NCBI GenBank assembly: GCA_043742785.1
Contig: JAYTXU010000049.1
Location: 1 to 15,480, forward strand
Origin: JACQCF01 sp043742785
GTDB lineage: Bacteria; Omnitrophota; Gorgyraeia; Zapsychrales; Fredricksoniimonadaceae
Direction: 5' to 3'
DNA length: 15,480 nt
This document shows positions 1-5,619 of this stretch, in pieces. Each line of letters opens with the position of its first letter. Within the stretch, counting starts at the first letter, position 1. Both the position numbers and the translations under genes were made by a program. The notes under the pieces were generated by a model. It saw only the letters and a list, made by a program, of their open reading frames with translations. It made no database searches and was not told the DNA's origin.

Positions 1-33
1 AGAAACGAGTAAACTTGAACCCTTAGAGTACCC

Positions 34-100
34 GTTTGTACCAGAGGTGGTGTAACCCATCTCTCCGGTACAAACTGTTACCCATGTGTCCGGTACGGAC
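34..100. repeat. Tandem 25-nt repeats resembling an insertion-sequence end
   Basis: Positions 51-75 and 76-100 are two abutting 25-nt direct repeats (20 of 25 identical) built on TGTWACCCAT then TCCGGTAC. A 9-bp inverted repeat, GTTTGTACC at 34-42 and GGTACAAAC at 67-75, overlaps the first copy. Tandem TGTWACCCATnnnTCCGG units starting with TGT recall ends of some IS481-like elements, but that is from memory and no transposase lies in the window. It may be a solo end, a relic, or the edge of an element lying to the left. It sits about 10 nt beyond the 3' end of the tRNA gene. Confidence 0.4.
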
Positions 101-110
101 CAAACAAAAA

Positions 111-202
111 TGGCGGAGAGGCTGGGATTTGAACCCAGGATCCGACTTATGTCGGACAACGGTTTTCGAGACCGCCGCTTTCAGCCACTCAGCCACCTCT
201 CC
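111..202 (-). tRNA. tRNA-Ser, anticodon CGA (hybrid gene at the left attachment site)
   Basis: Read on the minus strand the gene starts GGAGAGGTGG and ends with the complementary CCTCTCC, a discriminator G and an encoded CCA (111-113). The anticodon loop is CTCGAAA, giving anticodon CGA, which reads UCG serine codons. The anticodon stem is GCGGT/ACCGT with one G-U pair. A long variable arm (stem TCCGAC/GTCGGA, loop ATAA) is the class II hallmark of tRNA-Ser. The half from about position 164 to 202 is inferred to be supplied by the integrated element, and the rest is chromosomal. The new upstream DNA must promote it: TATAGT (complement of 240-245) is a possible -10 about 38 nt upstream, with no convincing -35. 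A T-run follows the CCA on the transcribed strand. Confidence 0.95.
164..178. repeat. Left attachment core (attL) inside tRNA-Ser
   Basis: This 15-nt block, TTTCGAGACCGCCGC, is repeated exactly at 9120-9134. It covers the anticodon loop and the 5' side of the anticodon stem. Identity stops at 163 against 9119. On the other side the two copies stay alike (37 of 41 up to 204) because both are tRNA-Ser 5' halves. The strand exchange is therefore inferred to lie within 164-178. This matches the known use of tRNA anticodon arms as integration sites by tyrosine integrases. Confidence 0.85.
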
Positions 203-274
203 TAAATTCGCAACTTATTCATCTTTATAAACTTACAATACTATACGAGTTTACTCTAAAATTAACATCTTGGC

Positions 275-295
275 AATTGTGACTAAGCTGTGACT
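275..295. repeat. Left arm-type site (probable integrase arm binding)
   Basis: The 21-nt block is AATTGTGAC-TAAGC-TGTGACT, two TTGTGAC/TGTGACT-type half sites at an 11-bp spacing. The partner at 8980-9000 has the same arrangement and orientation (18 of 21 identical, with differences only in the 5-nt spacer). It lies about 100 bp from the left core and overlaps the last codons of the integrase gene. In the excised circle the two blocks would flank the joined core, as P and P' arm sites do for lambda-type integrases. The protein that binds is inferred. Confidence 0.6.
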
Positions 296-1365
296 GTTTT
301 TTCAACTCCCACATCAAACGAATTTTTATCTAATGCCATTTGATGTCCATTAATATCACCTACTACTCCATTCAATACTGCAATGGCATTATTTTTATGC
401 GAGGGTGACAAATGAGCATATCTTTCAGTCATCGTAATGGTAGAGTGACCTAAGATATTCTTAATGGTATACAAATCAATCCCAGACATTGCTAAATGAC
501 TAGCTGTTGTATGCCGAATGTCATGCCAATGAAAGTCCGCTATACTAGCTCTTTTCTTAGCTTTTTCAAAGGCTCCTCTTACATTTATGTTAGGCTTACC
601 TTTCTTATGACAAAAAATAAAAGGTGAATTAACTTGCTTAGAAATGCCAGAGAAAATCTTCTTCACATCATCATTCATAGGCAAGATTCTTCTATTTCCA
701 TTCTTGGTGTGACGAATAGAAACAATACTATTCTTAAAATCTAAATCACTCCATTCAAGATTTAATTGCTCTGAATACCTTAAACCTGTATGAAAAGCAA
801 TTAATACATACGGCTTAAAATTTTCTTCACAACAATCAATTAAACGTCGTAAGTCTTCTTTTTCTAAGTAACGTGTACGTCCAGAAGGCTCTTGAAGTTT
901 TTTAACTTTAGCAACGGGATTAAGATTATCAAAATCTCCCCATTCTATTGCTCTATTAAACATACACTTCAAGCAAGCTACAATACGGTTAATACCGCCA
1001 TTCTTAGTACCTTCTGCTTTTTTCATCGCCCTATATGAATCAACCAACTCTTTAGTAATTTCTGAAAGGAAATAACCAGAAAAATATTTCTTTAAGGCTC
1101 GAATGTAAACCCAATCTGATTTTTTCCATCCCCTATTTTGAACCTCTGAATACTTTTTCAAATACTTATCTGCAAACTCCTCGAATTTAATCTTTTTGTC
1201 TTTTTTCTTATCGAGGAATTTTCCTTCAGCAATCTCTGTCTTACGTTTATAGTAAAATTCATACGCTTTGGCCTTATCGGGAGTTTCTGTGCTTTCTCTA
1301 TGTCTTCGGCCAGTCGATTCAACATAGCTCATCCAATAAATTTTATTTCTAAGATAGACACCCAT
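283..1365 (-). CDS. int: Tyrosine recombinase, site-specific integrase
   Basis: This 360-aa phage-type integrase would catalyse insertion and excision at the tRNA-Ser core. Residues 1-55 form a basic N-terminal arm-binding region. Residues about 62-160 are the core-binding helical domain. The catalytic domain follows with the full tyrosine recombinase set: R196 (in HTGLRYSEQ), K221, H281 and R284 (HDIRH), H307 (LGHS) and the nucleophile Y316 (TERYAHLS). A Shine-Dalgarno AAGGAG precedes the ATG by 8 nt. It is the first gene beside attL, and its stop codon overlaps the left arm-type site. An 8-bp hairpin (1383-1409) lies just upstream and may influence expression. The length and intact residues indicate a working enzyme. 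Confidence 0.96.
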   Translation of the reverse strand: MGVYLRNKIYWMSYVESTGRRHRESTETPDKAKAYEFYYKRKTEIAEGKFLDKKKDKKIKFEEFADKYLKKYSEVQNRGWKKSDWVYIRALKKYFSGYFLSEITKELVDSYRAMKKAEGTKNGGINRIVACLKCMFNRAIEWGDFDNLNPVAKVKKLQEPSGRTRYLEKEDLRRLIDCCEENFKPYVLIAFHTGLRYSEQLNLEWSDLDFKNSIVSIRHTKNGNRRILPMNDDVKKIFSGISKQVNSPFIFCHKKGKPNINVRGAFEKAKKRASIADFHWHDIRHTTASHLAMSGIDLYTIKNILGHSTITMTERYAHLSPSHKNNAIAVLNGVVGDINGHQMALDKNSFDVGVEKTVTA

Positions 1366-1382
1366 AACATTCTCCTTGTAAA

Positions 1383-1409
1383 CCTAGGGGCAATAAAATC
1401 ACCCCTAGG
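1383..1409. other. 8-bp hairpin between excisionase and integrase
   Basis: CCTAGGGG (1383-1390) and CCCCTAGG (1402-1409) form a perfect stem with an 11-nt loop. No T-tract follows on either strand, so it is a poor intrinsic terminator. It ends 17 nt upstream of the integrase start codon, where it could protect the transcript, pause polymerase or bind a protein. Confidence 0.6.
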
Positions 1410-1434
1410 CTGATTAGTTAATTTATACTAATAA

Positions 1435-1635
1435 TCACTTCTTTTCTACTTGTTTTTCTTCAAGCCAAGCATCAATACGTTTTAAATCAAAACGGATTCC
1501 TTTGCCTATCCTCAAGAATGGTACTTTTCCAAATCGCACCCAATCTCGGATTGTGGATTCTTTAAATCCGATGTATTGTGCTAAGCATTTAATGCCCACA
1601 TACCTTGACCCATTATCGAAGTTCTTTTTTGCCAT
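1435..1635 (-). CDS. AlpA/excisionase-family helix-turn-helix protein
   Basis: This 66-aa basic protein is a single MerR-type helix-turn-helix, the fold of small excisionases and AlpA-like activators. The stretch from YVGIKCLAQYIGFKESTIRDW through GKVPFLRIGKGIRFDL to IDAWLEEKQ matches the HTH_17 pattern: recognition helix, a wing containing P-F-x-R-I-G-K-G-I-R-F, and a final helix. AAGGAG precedes the chosen ATG by 8 nt. An earlier ATG in the same leader is in another frame and too close to the Shine-Dalgarno. It is encoded directly upstream of the integrase, which fits a directionality factor or a regulator of int. The activity is inferred from family and position. Confidence 0.88.
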   Translation of the reverse strand: MAKKNFDNGSRYVGIKCLAQYIGFKESTIRDWVRFGKVPFLRIGKGIRFDLKRIDAWLEEKQVEKK

Positions 1636-1660
1636 TTTCCATGCTCCTTATTTAAGATTT

Positions 1661-1952
1661 ATGCTTTCGCCCAAGCATTACTATTAATAAAAACCAAGCG
1701 AAGCATTTGGTTAATTTATGCCACGAATTAAATCGTGGCAGGTTATTCCTAAGTATTGGAACATCTAAATAACATGTATAGATGTTACAAGGCTCTTATT
1801 GCTCAACAATAAGCCTAATAAAAGCCAAAAATTAACTATGGCTTTACACAACTAATTACAACTCTACGACCGCCTTAAAGCGGTCATTTAATTCAATGAG
1901 CAATGTTTATGTTGCTAAAACATTGCTATCCTTATTACGTAGTAATAAGGAT
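1661..1952. other. Gene-free region of nine consecutive hairpins
   Basis: The gap 1636-1988 holds no supported gene but is filled with perfect or near-perfect local inverted repeats. The arms are: 1661-1666/1673-1678 (6 bp); 1692-1697/1707-1712 (6); 1719-1726/1733-1740 (8, TGCCACGA/TCGTGGCA); 1760-1767/1779-1786 (8); 1791-1801/1807-1815 (9, with a 2-nt bulge); 1821-1827/1839-1845 (7); 1868-1873/1880-1885 (6, GACCGC/GCGGTC); 1899-1908/1918-1927 (10, AGCAATGTTT/AAACATTGCT); and 1928-1938/1942-1952 (11, ATCCTTATTAC/GTAATAAGGAT). Stem sequences differ from each other, loops are 3-11 nt, and the hairpins cover about 210 of 292 nt. It could be a structured RNA, the long leader of the excisionase gene, or a hairpin-rich replication origin beside the replication-type gene. 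The function is unknown. Confidence 0.7.
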
Positions 1953-1988
1953 TAAATATTACTTTATTATTATATGGTGGCATAGTAG

Positions 1989-2333
1989 CTATCCTTCAGC
2001 CTGGTCATTCTTTGCCCTATTCCGCCATTTTATCCGATAATTAGATGCCAATTTCTGGCCTAATGAAGAATAATTGTGACTTTTAGTTTCAATAAAACCA
2101 CCTGCAATTAATTCTTTTTTAGCTGATTTAACTGAACCAATGCTCAAGCCTGTATCCTTGGTTAAGTCATTTAAGCTACGATAAAACCACCCCTCTTCAT
2201 CAGCAAATCGATTAGCATGCTTAGACAAATAGCAGTACAAAACGATTGCACTAAGATTTAAAGATTTAAATTTCCCATCTTCAAATACCTCATGAGACAA
2301 CGGGAATGCATTTTTCCATGTATTTTTTTCCAT
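1989..2333 (-). CDS. Winged-helix protein, replication-initiator type (HTH_36-like)
   Basis: This 114-aa protein opens with a segment around FPLSHEVFEDGKFKSL that recalls N-terminal winged-helix domains of plasmid and phage replication proteins. Residues 26-40 (LNLSAIVLYCYLSKH) form a helix. GWFYRSLNDLTKDTGLS and SIGSVKSAKKELIAGGFI follow as helix-turn-helix plus recognition helix. A short beta wing ends in ASNYRIKW at about 94-101. There is no C-terminal catalytic or helicase-loading domain, so it is shorter than typical initiators. A weak Shine-Dalgarno (AAAGG) precedes the ATG. The hairpin-rich region lies directly downstream and might be its target. A plain transcription regulator is the main alternative. 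Confidence 0.65.
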   Translation of the reverse strand: MEKNTWKNAFPLSHEVFEDGKFKSLNLSAIVLYCYLSKHANRFADEEGWFYRSLNDLTKDTGLSIGSVKSAKKELIAGGFIETKSHNYSSLGQKLASNYRIKWRNRAKNDQAEG

Positions 2334-2395
2334 TTATCAAGCCTTTCGTTGGTTGTTATTTATTCAAACAATTTATAAGGTTAATTCTTTAAATC

Positions 2396-2409
2396 GCCCC
2401 TTTAGGGGC
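2396..2409. other. GC-rich 5-bp hairpin in an intergenic gap
   Basis: GCCCC (2396-2400), loop TTTA and GGGGC (2405-2409) form a compact stem between the 113-aa gene and the winged-helix gene. The minus strand continues CGATTTAAAG, only a short T-run, so it is at best a weak terminator. It shares the G4/C4 core of the hairpin at 1383-1409. Confidence 0.5.
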
Positions 2410-2449
2410 AATCTTTACTTCATAATGCTTACTTCCCCACTCTGAATTA

Positions 2450-2791
2450 TTAAGCTCCTCCTTGGTCATTTCTTACCTTCATGACTTTGGGAAAAACGTA
2501 CCGCGATTTTAGGGTCTGAACTTTAACACCAGCTTTAACCCTATTTTGGTTCTTTTCTCTTGGTTTTAAACCCAAAAGTCGTGCAATACGGTTATAGAAC
2601 TTTGATGGAACAATAAAATCCCATGCCCGTTTGCCCTTAGGATAAAAGTACTCACTGACTTCTTTCACCTCTTTTAATTCTCCATTTTCTTTGTACTTTA
2701 TCCTACTTATTGCACTTCTTACTGATGCCTCAACTACGTGAACCTTCAAAAAACCTTTTGACCAAAAACTAATTAGATGTTCATTTGTCAT
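2450..2791 (-). CDS. Hypothetical protein, 113 aa
   Basis: I do not recognise this protein. The start is the ATG at 2789-2791 (MTNEHLISFW), chosen because GGAGG lies 7 nt upstream. The frame stays open 21 codons further back, but that part runs through a terminator hairpin and is unlikely to be coding. The product is strongly basic (many Lys and Arg, for example KPREKNQNRVKAGVKVQTLKS) and has no signal peptide or membrane segment, so it could bind nucleic acid. The segment YFYPKGKRAWDFIVPSKFYNRIARLLGLKP is the most protein-like core. Its position before the winged-helix gene suggests a replication or maintenance module. Expression would have to read through the terminator at 2813-2858. Confidence 0.6.
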   Translation of the reverse strand: MTNEHLISFWSKGFLKVHVVEASVRSAISRIKYKENGELKEVKEVSEYFYPKGKRAWDFIVPSKFYNRIARLLGLKPREKNQNRVKAGVKVQTLKSRYVFPKVMKVRNDQGGA

Positions 2792-2812
2792 TGGATTGCC
2801 TCCTTTTTTTGC

Positions 2813-2858
2813 AAAAAAAAATGACCGGAGTTCCACATTGGAACTTCCGATCATTTTT
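2813..2858 (-). terminator. Strong intrinsic terminator in the leader of the 113-aa gene
   Basis: On the minus strand the stem is TCGGAAGTTCC / GGAACTCCGG with a 5-nt loop and one bulge, extended by AAAAATGA/TCATTTTT pairing, and followed by nine T (complement of 2813-2821). It ends only about 20 nt before the start codon at 2791. That leaves no room for a separate promoter, so it should act as an attenuator or conditional terminator. The T-tract, GC and the following A-run (2804-2819) form a second inverted repeat next to the ribosome binding site. Confidence 0.75.
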
Positions 2859-2979
2859 CTTAGGAGATTAGTGTCCTAGAAAATTAGTTAAAACTTTACC
2901 TACAAACTCAAAACTATAACTATAAACTTAAATTCTTCTCGACCAAAATAATCTTGGCATGAATTTCTCAACCCATATG

Positions 2980-3132
2980 TTAAAGTATACCATATTTTTG
3001 AACAAAAAACCAGTCAACCTGATAACGCCGTTCTAAAATATCCCTTCTTAGTAAATAAACCTTCTTTTTCCTTTTGAAAGCCGACCCAAAAAGAGTTCTT
3101 ATTGCAACAGCTAAATTAAGCCATTTTGACAC
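2980..3132 (-). CDS. Possible small basic protein (50 aa), uncertain
   Basis: An open frame of 50 codons begins at a GTG right after the serine recombinase stop (a TTG lies two codons earlier). The product begins MSKWLNLAVAIRTLFGSAFK, is rich in Lys and Arg (FKRKKKVYLLRRDILERRY) and ends in VDWFFVQKYGIL. The composition looks protein-like rather than random. It has no Shine-Dalgarno and no recognised family, and its 3' end contains a promoter-like TGGTATACT. It might be coupled to the recombinase or be a remnant. Otherwise the gap 2855-3140 holds only the terminator arm, a 5-bp hairpin (2861-2878) and this promoter motif. Confidence 0.25.
   Translation of the reverse strand: MSKWLNLAVAIRTLFGSAFKRKKKVYLLRRDILERRYQVDWFFVQKYGIL
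2984..2992 (-). promoter_or_regulatory. Candidate extended -10 promoter
   Basis: The minus strand reads TGGTATACT, a TGn-TATACT extended -10. TTGACT (complement of 3012-3017) lies 22 bp away, too far for a normal -35, so only the extended -10 supports it. A transcript from here would run into the terminator at 2813-2858 before the 113-aa gene. Confidence 0.35.
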
Positions 3133-3140
3133 ATACAATT

Positions 3141-3770
3141 CTAGGCATGTTTTTGCAACACTCTTTGTATGGTTGAATAGCTTATTTGATTCTTTTTTAA
3201 CCTATCCCTGTTAAACTCCTCGGCAATAGCCCTTAAACTAAGCCCCTTTGCCTTTAAAGCCTCGATAATTCCTAAATCAAGCCTAAATGCTGGTCTTCCC
3301 CCTTTATAGATGCCTTTTGCTTTCTTTTGTGCTATACCCCTCTTAACCTTCTCCCCCAAATCCTTTGAGAATTTATTCGCAAAATATGTAAATAGAGGTT
3401 TCACAACATGCCAAGTTAAATCATTGTCGGAGTCAATGCCCTGCTGAATAGCTAAGAATCGACATTTGTATTCTTCCACTATCCTATCTAATAAAGCATT
3501 AATCTTGCTTGGCGATTGTCTTGAAAACCTATCCATAGAGTAAACAAGAAGCACATCAAAATGTTTAAGACGGATACGCTCTAATATTTCATCCAATTTA
3601 GGCTGATTATCTGCCTTGTATCCACTGCCGTATTCCCAGACCTCCTCATACTGCCATCCATAAGCCTCACAATACCGCCTAAGCTCCTTTAGCTGTATTT
3701 CTACATCTTGCTTGCTTTCATCAGTACTACAACGGCAATAGGCTATAGCCTTCGTAACCTTGTTATTCAT
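3141..3770 (-). CDS. Serine recombinase (resolvase/invertase family)
   Basis: This 209-aa small serine recombinase would cut and rejoin DNA through a phosphoserine link. The N-terminal catalytic domain starts AIAYCRCSTDESKQDVEIQ, where Ser15 is the expected nucleophile in the Y-x-R-x-S-T motif and R13 its partner. A second signature is LLVYSMDRFSR (about 74-84), giving the family's D-R-F/L-S-R. The long helix E and the KGIYKGGRPAF linker lead to a C-terminal helix-turn-helix (about 170-207, LSLRAIAEEFNRDRLKKN). AAGGAGG sits 5 nt before the ATG. It follows the RHH gene by 54 nt, probably in one transcript. In an element that already has a tyrosine integrase it may resolve multimers or invert DNA. 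I found no clear res-type site. Confidence 0.93.
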   Translation of the reverse strand: MNNKVTKAIAYCRCSTDESKQDVEIQLKELRRYCEAYGWQYEEVWEYGSGYKADNQPKLDEILERIRLKHFDVLLVYSMDRFSRQSPSKINALLDRIVEEYKCRFLAIQQGIDSDNDLTWHVVKPLFTYFANKFSKDLGEKVKRGIAQKKAKGIYKGGRPAFRLDLGIIEALKAKGLSLRAIAEEFNRDRLKKNQISYSTIQRVLQKHA

Positions 3771-3824
3771 TTAGTCCTCCTTATTATGTAAATACTTTGT
3801 AGTGACATTAATGTGCAAAAAAAA

Positions 3825-3989
3825 TTACTTCTTCTGATTCTTGTTCCCGTATTTCTCAACTAACCACAAAACAAAAGCGGAAAGATTAACATACCCGTGG
3901 CTCGTGGCCGCTTTTTCAATTTCCAGCTGTTCCTTAGCATTTACTCGAATCTGGATAAAACTATCTTTTCTAGCATTCTTCTTTATCAT
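3825..3989 (-). CDS. Ribbon-helix-helix DNA-binding protein, 54 aa
   Basis: The frame reads MIKKNARKDSFIQIRVNAKE and continues QLEIEKAATSHGYVNLSAFV to a C-terminal LWLVEKYGNKNQKK. It has the layout of RHH (Arc/MetJ or TacA/DUF1778-like) repressors: a basic N-terminal strand SFIQIRVN, helix A (AKEQLEIEKAATSHGY), a turn with NLS, and helix B (SAFVLWLVEKYG). There is no Shine-Dalgarno. Instead a consensus promoter ends 7 nt upstream of the ATG, which predicts a leaderless or nearly leaderless message. A GTG immediately before the ATG is an alternative start. It heads a probable operon with the serine recombinase. No GNAT toxin or other toxin gene is adjacent, so autorepression or partition is more likely than a toxin-antitoxin role. 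Confidence 0.72.
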   Translation of the reverse strand: MIKKNARKDSFIQIRVNAKEQLEIEKAATSHGYVNLSAFVLWLVEKYGNKNQKK

Positions 3990-3996
3990 CACTTTA

Positions 3997-4024
3997 AGTA
4001 TACCATCTGTAAATACAGTGTCAA
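3997..4024 (-). promoter_or_regulatory. Consensus promoter with internal palindrome, upstream of the RHH gene
   Basis: On the minus strand TTGACA (complement of 4019-4024), a 16-bp spacer and TATACT (3997-4002), with TGG just before it, make a near-ideal sigma-70 promoter. Inside the spacer CTGTA-AA-TACAG (4007-4018) is a perfect inverted repeat, a likely operator for the RHH protein or the LexA-like repressor. The predicted transcription start lies at or next to the start codon. Confidence 0.7.
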
Positions 4025-4167
4025 TACGACATGTACGCCCTATACCCTATCTGATTTTTGGCACCACATTAAAATCAAAGGTTAAGGCTACCACCCTTCT
4101 ACAAACAAAAGTAAGCTAAACTAACGGTGTTTAAGGGACGTAAGAGCATATTAAAGAATAAAAATCA

Positions 4168-4266
4168 CTATTTACGCACAATCTCTAAAATAGTCGGAGA
4201 ATACTCGGAGGAAAATCGGACTAGACCGTAATAAACCATAAGAACCAGCAAAAGAATCACACTCAT
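4168..4266 (-). CDS. Possible small membrane peptide (32 aa) downstream of the methyltransferase
   Basis: ATG at 4264-4266, 21 nt after the methyltransferase stop, opens a 32-codon frame: MSVILLLVLMVYYGLVRFSS followed by EYSPTILEIVRK. Residues 2-16 are a continuous hydrophobic run long enough to insert in a membrane, followed by a polar tail, a layout seen in many small membrane proteins and type I-like toxins. There is no strong Shine-Dalgarno (AAAGATG only). A chance frame is a real alternative. The rest of the gap 3990-4287 shows only the promoter/operator at 3997-4024 and no other gene I can support. Confidence 0.28.
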   Translation of the reverse strand: MSVILLLVLMVYYGLVRFSSEYSPTILEIVRK

Positions 4267-4287
4267 CAAACACATCTTTATTTAGTC

Positions 4288-5619
4288 TTACGCCCGACAT
4301 AATTCGGCCACTGGCCGTTTTGTCAAACTTGTCCATTGGTCTACGGAATCTTTTAATCCTACACCATCATAATCTAATTCAAACTGCCCATGTGCTAGTG
4401 GCTCCACAGCAACCATTAATTTAGGGTCAAATTTACCCCCAAGCATGGCTATTAAACAACGGCCAATATAATACGCAAGATTAACTGGTACAGCATTACC
4501 AATTTGCTTATATTTTGATGCCGTAGAACCTTCAAACTGCCAATTGTCTGGGAAAGATTGAATCCTAGCATACTCCCTAACCGTGAGTGGCCTTGTTTCA
4601 GTTGGATGACATCTTTCTGTTTGTCCTTGTGCCGGCGTACATACCAAAGTCAAACTTGGCTCATCCCAAGATAATCGACGAGCCATACCCGTCTTACCAC
4701 CACCCAAAAAGAAACTACCCTTCATATATTCTTTTTGCAAATTAATAGGCAAATCTCTCCAGTATCCACCTTCAGGAACATGGGACATTACAAATTTCTT
4801 TTTCTCTGGATACGTTGCCCCTTCAGATTTCGGACAATCTTTTATGACATCCCGAAGCGTTAAAACATAATCTTTTTCTTTAGGGAAAATAAATGGGATG
4901 TCTAAATCTTTACGAATCCCTATAATGACCAAACGTTCTCTTTTCTGTGCAACATCAAAAAACTGTGACTTTAATAGCCTGTAAACAACCCTATAGCCTA
5001 ACTTATCAAAAACCCTAAGTATTGTCTCTAATGTCTTACCCCCATCATGATTAATCAAACCCCTTACATTTTCTGCTAACAAAATTTTAGGTTGTACTTC
5101 TTCAACGCATCTAGCAAACTCAACAAATAATGTTCCCCGTGTATCACCAAAGCCTTTTCCATTCCCTGCATAACTAAAGGATTGGCAAGGAAAACCACCA
5201 GCAACAATATCCACCTTGCTCTTGTGTTTCAAAAAACTTATCTTACGAATGTCTTCATGGATAGTACCCCATTCTGGACGATTTTTCCGTAAAGTAGCAA
5301 CTGCATCCTTATCAAATTCAACCAATAATTTTGACTTTAATCCAGCATTTGATAACCCCAATGCTAAACCACCTGCACCCGAAAACAATTCAATAACACT
5401 AAAATTTGTTTGCTCTGATTTATGGACTTTAAATACTTTAGCTGGAGCCTTCCCAGACATCTTATCTTTAAGCAGAACAACTTGATTTAAATCGAAAACA
5501 CGCTGGCTATTTGAAGACCTTTCAGAACGGAGAAGTCCTTTCTTCTCCCAGTCAAGGATAACATCCCTGGGAATTGATAATTCTTTGGACAACTCATCTA
5601 ATTGATATTTTCTCTTCAT
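4288..5619 (-). CDS. C5-cytosine DNA methyltransferase with N-terminal MerR-like HTH
   Basis: This 443-aa enzyme transfers methyl from AdoMet to C5 of cytosine in the site cut by its partner nuclease. Residues 1-52 form a MerR-type helix-turn-helix (YQLDELSKELSIPRDVILDW, then RVFDLNQVVLLK), which some C5 enzymes use to repress their own operon. The catalytic part has motif I ELFSGAGGLALG (77-88), motif IV GGFPCQSFS with catalytic C145, motif VI ENVRG (183-187), motif VIII QKRER (225-229) and motif X QIGNAVPVNLA (372-382). The target recognition region lies between about 255 and 345. Its ATG overlaps the nuclease stop codon as ATGA, so translation is probably coupled. All key motifs are intact. 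Specificity (GGWCC or GGNCC) is inferred from the nuclease family. Confidence 0.95.
   Translation of the reverse strand: MKRKYQLDELSKELSIPRDVILDWEKKGLLRSERSSNSQRVFDLNQVVLLKDKMSGKAPAKVFKVHKSEQTNFSVIELFSGAGGLALGLSNAGLKSKLLVEFDKDAVATLRKNRPEWGTIHEDIRKISFLKHKSKVDIVAGGFPCQSFSYAGNGKGFGDTRGTLFVEFARCVEEVQPKILLAENVRGLINHDGGKTLETILRVFDKLGYRVVYRLLKSQFFDVAQKRERLVIIGIRKDLDIPFIFPKEKDYVLTLRDVIKDCPKSEGATYPEKKKFVMSHVPEGGYWRDLPINLQKEYMKGSFFLGGGKTGMARRLSWDEPSLTLVCTPAQGQTERCHPTETRPLTVREYARIQSFPDNWQFEGSTASKYKQIGNAVPVNLAYYIGRCLIAMLGGKFDPKLMVAVEPLAHGQFELDYDGVGLKDSVDQWTSLTKRPVAELCRA

Noticed and set aside
36..230. Open frame of 64 codons over the tRNA-Ser gene
   Set aside because: It runs antisense through the tRNA and the repeats beside it, has no ribosome site, and resembles the known spurious peptides predicted over tRNA genes.
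1661..1952. CRISPR array or integron attC array
   Set aside because: The hairpin stems are unrelated in sequence and unevenly spaced, so there are no direct repeats. They also lack the conserved R and L boxes of attC sites, and no integron integrase or cassettes are present.
2792..2854. 21-residue N-terminal extension of the 113-aa protein
   Set aside because: It reads straight through the terminator hairpin. The internal ATG at 2791 has a proper GGAGG.
3771..3824. res site for the serine recombinase
   Set aside because: I looked on both sides of the gene for paired inverted repeats with a central dinucleotide and saw no convincing set.
4007..4018. Classic LexA box in the RHH promoter
   Set aside because: CTGT and ACAG are 4 nt apart here rather than the 8 nt of the E. 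coli box, so it is only a generic palindrome.
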